Of a DNA stretch of 64,000 nt, positions 61,065 to 64,000 are shown one piece after another. Origin of the DNA: Sphingomonas kyeonggiensis (GTDB lineage Bacteria > Pseudomonadota > Alphaproteobacteria > Sphingomonadales > Sphingomonadaceae). The position numbers and the translations under genes are program-made. The DNA is taken from the NCBI RefSeq assembly GCF_030812785.1, contig NZ_JAUSTJ010000003.1:62001-126000 (forward strand), given 5' to 3'. The notes beneath the pieces were generated by a model. It was not told the DNA's origin. It worked only from the letters and a program-made list of their open reading frames with translations, and made no database searches. Every line of letters begins with the position of its first letter. Position 1 is the stretch's first letter.

Positions 61065-62639
61065 ATGTCCTTCGCAACCCTGGATATTCTTTCCGCCGCC
61101 ACGCCTGAGGGCCGGCCGCTTTTCGACAATCTGACGCTGGCGCTGGGGCGGGAACGCACCGGGCTGGTCGGACGCAACGGTTCGGGCAAGTCGACCCTGT
61201 TGCGGATCCTCGCGGGCGAAGCGGCGCCGGCGGGCGGGAGCCTGGTGCGCACCGGCTCGGTCGGCGTGCTGCGCCAGGAATGGCCGGGCGAGTGGCGGGT
61301 CGACGAAGTGCTGGGCGTGCGCGTCGGGATCGAACGGCTGGCGCGGGTGCTGGCGGGCGCGGGCGACGAAGAGGATTTGGCCGAGGCCGACTGGACGCTG
61401 GAGGAGCGGGTGGTCGCGGCGCTGGCCGAGACCGGGCTGGACGACGTGGCACTCGATCGGTTGGTGGCGACGCTGTCGGGCGGCGAGCGGACGCGGGTGG
61501 GGATCGCCCGGCTGCGGATCGACGCGCCCGACCTGCTGCTGCTCGACGAGCCGACCAACAATCTCGATGCCGAGGGCCGCGCGGCGGTGACGGCGCTGAT
61601 CGACGGATGGCGCGGCGGGGTGCTGGTCGCCAGCCATGACCGGGCGCTGCTCGAGCATATGGACCGGATCGTCGAGCTGACCCCGCTGGGCGCACGGGTG
61701 TTCGGCGGCGGCTGGTCGGGCTTTGCGGAGGCGCGCGAGGCGGAGCGGGGGCGGGCGGCGGCCGAGGTCGAGCGGGCAGGCGATGCGCTGCGCGGGGCCG
61801 AGGCGGGGGCCCAGCGCGCGCAGGAGCGCCAGGCGCGGCGCGACCGGGCGGGCCGCGCCTATGCGGCGAGCGGGTCGGCGCCGAAGATCCTGCTCGGGCG
61901 GCAGAAGGAGCGGGCGGAGAATTCCGCCGGGCGCGGCGCGGGCGTGGGCGAGCGGCTGGTCGGCGATGCCGAGGCGCGGCTGGCGGCGGCGCGCGAGGCA
62001 GTGGAGGTGATCACCCCGCTCACCATCGACCTGCCGCCGACCGGGCTGCCCGCCAATCGCCGGCTGCTGGCGTTCGAGGATGCGGCGCTGGTGCGCGGGG
62101 AGCGCGTGTTCGGGCCATGGCGGTTCGAGATCATCGGGCCCGAGCGGGTAGCGGTGATCGGGCCCAATGGCGCGGGCAAGACCAGCCTGTTGCGGCTGGC
62201 GGCGGGGGAGCTGGCGCCGGACCGCGGCGCGGTGCGGCGGGCCGCGGGGCGGGTGGCGATGCTCGACCAGCATATCGGGCTGCTCGATGCGGGCGCGACG
62301 GTGCTGGACAATTTCCGGCGGCTGCACCCCGGCGCCACAGAGCGCGAGGGATATGCGGCGTGCGCGCGCTTTGCCTTTCGCAACCGGGACGCGCTGAAGC
62401 AGGTGCGTGACCTGAGCGGCGGCGAGCGGCTGCGCGCGGGACTGGCCTGTGTATTGGGCGGCGCGGTGGTGCCGCAATTGCTGCTGCTCGACGAGCCGAC
62501 CAACCATCTCGACATGGAATCGATCGAAGTGCTCGAGGCGGCGCTGGCGGGCTATGACGGGGCGCTGCTGGTGGTGAGCCACGACCGGGCCTTCCTGGAG
62601 GCGATCGGGGTGGCGCGGGAGATCGCGGTGGCTCGCTAG
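61065..62639 (+). CDS. ABC-F family ATPase
   Basis: This 524-residue soluble protein carries two ABC domains without membrane segments. The first has GRNGSGKST (about 33-41), LSGGERTRVGIARLR and LLLLDEPTNNLD. The second has GPNGAGKTS, LSGGERLRAGLACVL and LLLLDEPTNHLDMESIEVLE. A long Arg/Ala/Glu-rich linker (about 215-310) is typical of ABC-F translation factors that bind the ribosomal E site. Both signatures begin LSGGE, as usual. Subfamily assignment (Uup, EttA or other) is not secure. Confidence 0.9.
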   Translation: MSFATLDILSAATPEGRPLFDNLTLALGRERTGLVGRNGSGKSTLLRILAGEAAPAGGSLVRTGSVGVLRQEWPGEWRVDEVLGVRVGIERLARVLAGAGDEEDLAEADWTLEERVVAALAETGLDDVALDRLVATLSGGERTRVGIARLRIDAPDLLLLDEPTNNLDAEGRAAVTALIDGWRGGVLVASHDRALLEHMDRIVELTPLGARVFGGGWSGFAEAREAERGRAAAEVERAGDALRGAEAGAQRAQERQARRDRAGRAYAASGSAPKILLGRQKERAENSAGRGAGVGERLVGDAEARLAAAREAVEVITPLTIDLPPTGLPANRRLLAFEDAALVRGERVFGPWRFEIIGPERVAVIGPNGAGKTSLLRLAAGELAPDRGAVRRAAGRVAMLDQHIGLLDAGATVLDNFRRLHPGATEREGYAACARFAFRNRDALKQVRDLSGGERLRAGLACVLGGAVVPQLLLLDEPTNHLDMESIEVLEAALAGYDGALLVVSHDRAFLEAIGVAREIAVAR

Positions 62640-62727
62640 GCAACGGGCTGTCCCGCATTCGAGGCGTGTGACGTTTCTGTTACGACTATTCGATTGCCGG
62701 GGCCCTGCGCATGCCCCATAGCGCCCC

Positions 62728-63405
62728 ATGACGACTCCCCCCGGCGACGGCGCCGCTCTCACACGGATTCAGGCAAACTGGCTGGCGCGACACGAACGGC
62801 GGCTGCTGATCTGGCTCTGCTCGAAGATGCCGGCCTCGGTGACGCCCGATAAGCTTACCGCGCTCGGGATGGTCGGTGCCCTTCTGGTCTTTGTCGGCTA
62901 TGTGGCGAGCAACCTGTCCACCGCCTGGCTGCTGCTGACTTTGGCCGGCTATGCGGTGCAGTGGTTCGGCGACTCGATGGACGGCAGCCTGGCGCGGTTC
63001 CGCAAGATCGAGCGGCCCTCCTATGGCTATTTCATCGACCATAGCTGCGATGGTCTCGCCAATCTGATGATCGTCGCGGGGATCGGCCTGTCGCCCTTCG
63101 TGACGATGGACATCGCGATGGTCGCGCTGGCGGGATACCTGCTGATGTCGGTGCACGCCTTCCTCTCCGCCCGGGTGACCGGCGAGCTGCGGCTCTCCTA
63201 TGTCGCCGCCGGGCCGACCGAGCTGCGCCTGATGCTGATCGCGATGACCGTGGCGATGCTGATCGTCGGGCCCGGCCGCGACCATATCGGCCCGGTGCCG
63301 GCATTCGACACCTTTGTCGGGGCGATCGCGGCGATCCTGATCACGCTGTTCGTCGTGCAGACCGCGATCATCGGCCGGCGGCTGGCGGTGTTGGAGAAGC
63401 GGTGA
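62728..63405 (+). CDS. CDP-alcohol phosphatidyltransferase family protein
   Basis: A 225-residue membrane protein with about five or six helices and the full family signature DSMDGSLARFRKIERPSYGYFIDHSCD, i.e. Dx2DGx2ARx8Gx3Dx3D (about residues 78-104, shown here by key residues only). These enzymes exchange CMP of a CDP-alcohol for another alcohol in phospholipid synthesis. The N-terminal TRIQANWLARHERRLLIWLC is a cytoplasmic amphipathic entry. Substrate cannot be assigned. It is monocistronic with no close neighbours. Confidence 0.9.
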   Translation: MTTPPGDGAALTRIQANWLARHERRLLIWLCSKMPASVTPDKLTALGMVGALLVFVGYVASNLSTAWLLLTLAGYAVQWFGDSMDGSLARFRKIERPSYGYFIDHSCDGLANLMIVAGIGLSPFVTMDIAMVALAGYLLMSVHAFLSARVTGELRLSYVAAGPTELRLMLIAMTVAMLIVGPGRDHIGPVPAFDTFVGAIAAILITLFVVQTAIIGRRLAVLEKR

Positions 63406-63414
63406 GCCCCGCCC

Positions 63415-63783
63415 TCAGGGCACGTACACCGCATAGATTGTGAGCATAGGCGGATCGGTGTCCGACAGCCGGGCGTGGAGTACGAGATCGCTTACCGGCT
63501 CGGCCACGGTAGTCAGATCGACGAGCAGCCGCCAATGGTTGTTCGCCCCGTCCCAGCTGTAGCAGGACCTTTCCCACACGGTCGGGTCCAGCGGTGCCAG
63601 CGTCTCGCCATAGGCGTCGATCGATTCCGCGATCCATTCCTGTGTCTCGGCATCGACCGGGGCGACGCCCTCGATTCCGCGCTCGAGGCCGAAATCCCCT
63701 TCCACGAACGCCGCCGCCACATTGGTGAGCAAGGGGCGCCATTCGAGGGGGATGGGATGTTCCGCGTCGTCTTTCTCAGCCAT
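63415..63783 (-). CDS. Hypothetical protein (122 residues)
   Basis: A soluble acidic protein: IPLEWRPLLTNVAAAFVEGD, SIDAYGETLAPLDPTVWERS, CYSWDGANNHWRLLVDLTTV and a beta-rich C-terminus LTIYAVYVP. The pattern suggests a small domain of the immunity or DUF type, but I cannot name it. The ATG overlaps the stop of the upstream PH-like gene (AATGGCTGA), so the two are probably coupled. Confidence 0.6.
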   Translation of the reverse strand: MAEKDDAEHPIPLEWRPLLTNVAAAFVEGDFGLERGIEGVAPVDAETQEWIAESIDAYGETLAPLDPTVWERSCYSWDGANNHWRLLVDLTTVAEPVSDLVLHARLSDTDPPMLTIYAVYVP

Positions 63784-64000
63784 TGAGCGGCGGCTCGCCC
63801 AGGCCTTCCTGGACCATGTCGATCTCGCGGACGCCGCGGTTGCGGCGGGCGGTGTTGACCAGCTCGCGCAATTTCTCGCGGCGGACACGGGCCTGCGCCA
63901 CGTCGCGGATCACCAGCGGCGCCTCGCGCGTCGTCTCGTCGGAGGAGGCGATGCTGATCGTGCCGATATCGGCGAGCTGGTTGACGATCGAGAAGTCGAT
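63776..64000 (-). CDS. PH-domain-like (bPH2) protein, N-terminus beyond window
   Basis: Only the last 74 codons are seen: FSIVNQLADIGTISIASSDE, APLVIRDVAQARVRREKLRELV, then a short tail ending GEPPLNG. The GTISIxSSDxT ... IRDVxxxRxxREKLRELV pattern fits the C-terminal beta strand and helix of bacterial PH (YdbS/YdbT type) domains. Such proteins are usually membrane-anchored. It overlaps the downstream hypothetical gene by 8 bp. The rest, and so the full identity, lies outside the window. Confidence 0.55.
   Translation of the reverse strand: MDFSIVNQLADIGTISIASSDETTREAPLVIRDVAQARVRREKLRELVNTARRNRGVREIDMVQEGLGEPPLNG

Overview
The window is high-GC DNA that looks like a Sphingomonas-type alphaproteobacterial chromosome. 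Pointers are the yajC-secD-secF operon, the sphingomonad-style exopolysaccharide locus, many short GC-rich palindromic interspersed repeats, and strings of overlapping stop/start codons (ATGA, GTGA, TGATG).

Region 1 (1-32716) is a Wzx/Wzy-type exopolysaccharide locus in several divergent transcription units. A leftward unit carries GT25, Wzx flippase, polysaccharide pyruvyl transferase, a type I secretion ABC ATPase and its HlyD partner (cut by the window edge). A rightward unit carries two GT2 enzymes, an EEP-superfamily phosphatase/nuclease, an outer-membrane beta-barrel and a 1603-residue beta-helix/RTX protein. A second leftward unit holds GT4, a short Wza-like OPX lipoprotein and a hexapeptide acetyltransferase. 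An OafA-like acyltransferase, a second beta-helix/RTX protein, a GT4 / UDP-glucuronate 4-epimerase / UDP-glucose dehydrogenase operon, an aldehyde-dehydrogenase-like protein without its catalytic residues, a third beta-helix protein, GalU, a Wzc-type BY-kinase and a Wzy polymerase follow. Together they suggest an acidic, pyruvylated and acylated polymer with GlcA and/or GalA. It would be assembled by Wzx/Wzy/Wzc/OPX and modified outside the cell by RTX enzymes exported by the linked type I system. No priming sugar-phosphate transferase is visible; it may lie to the left or elsewhere.

The best candidate for something undescribed is the beta-helix trio. All three proteins share an invariantly spaced motif (NGDGFxTERG ... 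NSDGGxDLKS ... RNxRLW) that resembles the calcium site and catalytic position of PL9 pectate lyases, with one Asp changed to Gly and the catalytic Lys apparently changed to Arg. Two copies are RTX-secreted; one has no visible export signal.

Region 2 (32764-46579) is mostly housekeeping and small envelope or stress genes: tRNA-Pro(GGG), YajC/SecD/SecF, an Mth938-like protein, a DUF3089 hydrolase, a TMEM175-like channel, glycine-zipper proteins, OsmC, a cold-shock protein and several very small ORFs. Between the cupin gene and osmC lies about 960 bp with no convincing gene. It contains repeated GNRA/UUCG hairpins and ends in a strong intrinsic terminator, so it is a candidate structured RNA.

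Region 3 (47943-58287) looks like a defence island: a ParE-type toxin-antitoxin pair, a conspicuously AT-rich NACHT NTPase with an N-terminal nuclease-like domain, uvrA (carrying an in-frame palindromic repeat insertion), and a two-gene type III restriction-modification system whose target-recognition segment also looks compositionally foreign.

Region 4 (58415-64000) holds a Pro/Gly-rich secreted protein, a small HExxH protein, an ABC-F ATPase, a CDP-alcohol phosphatidyltransferase and, at the right edge, a partial PH-domain-like gene.
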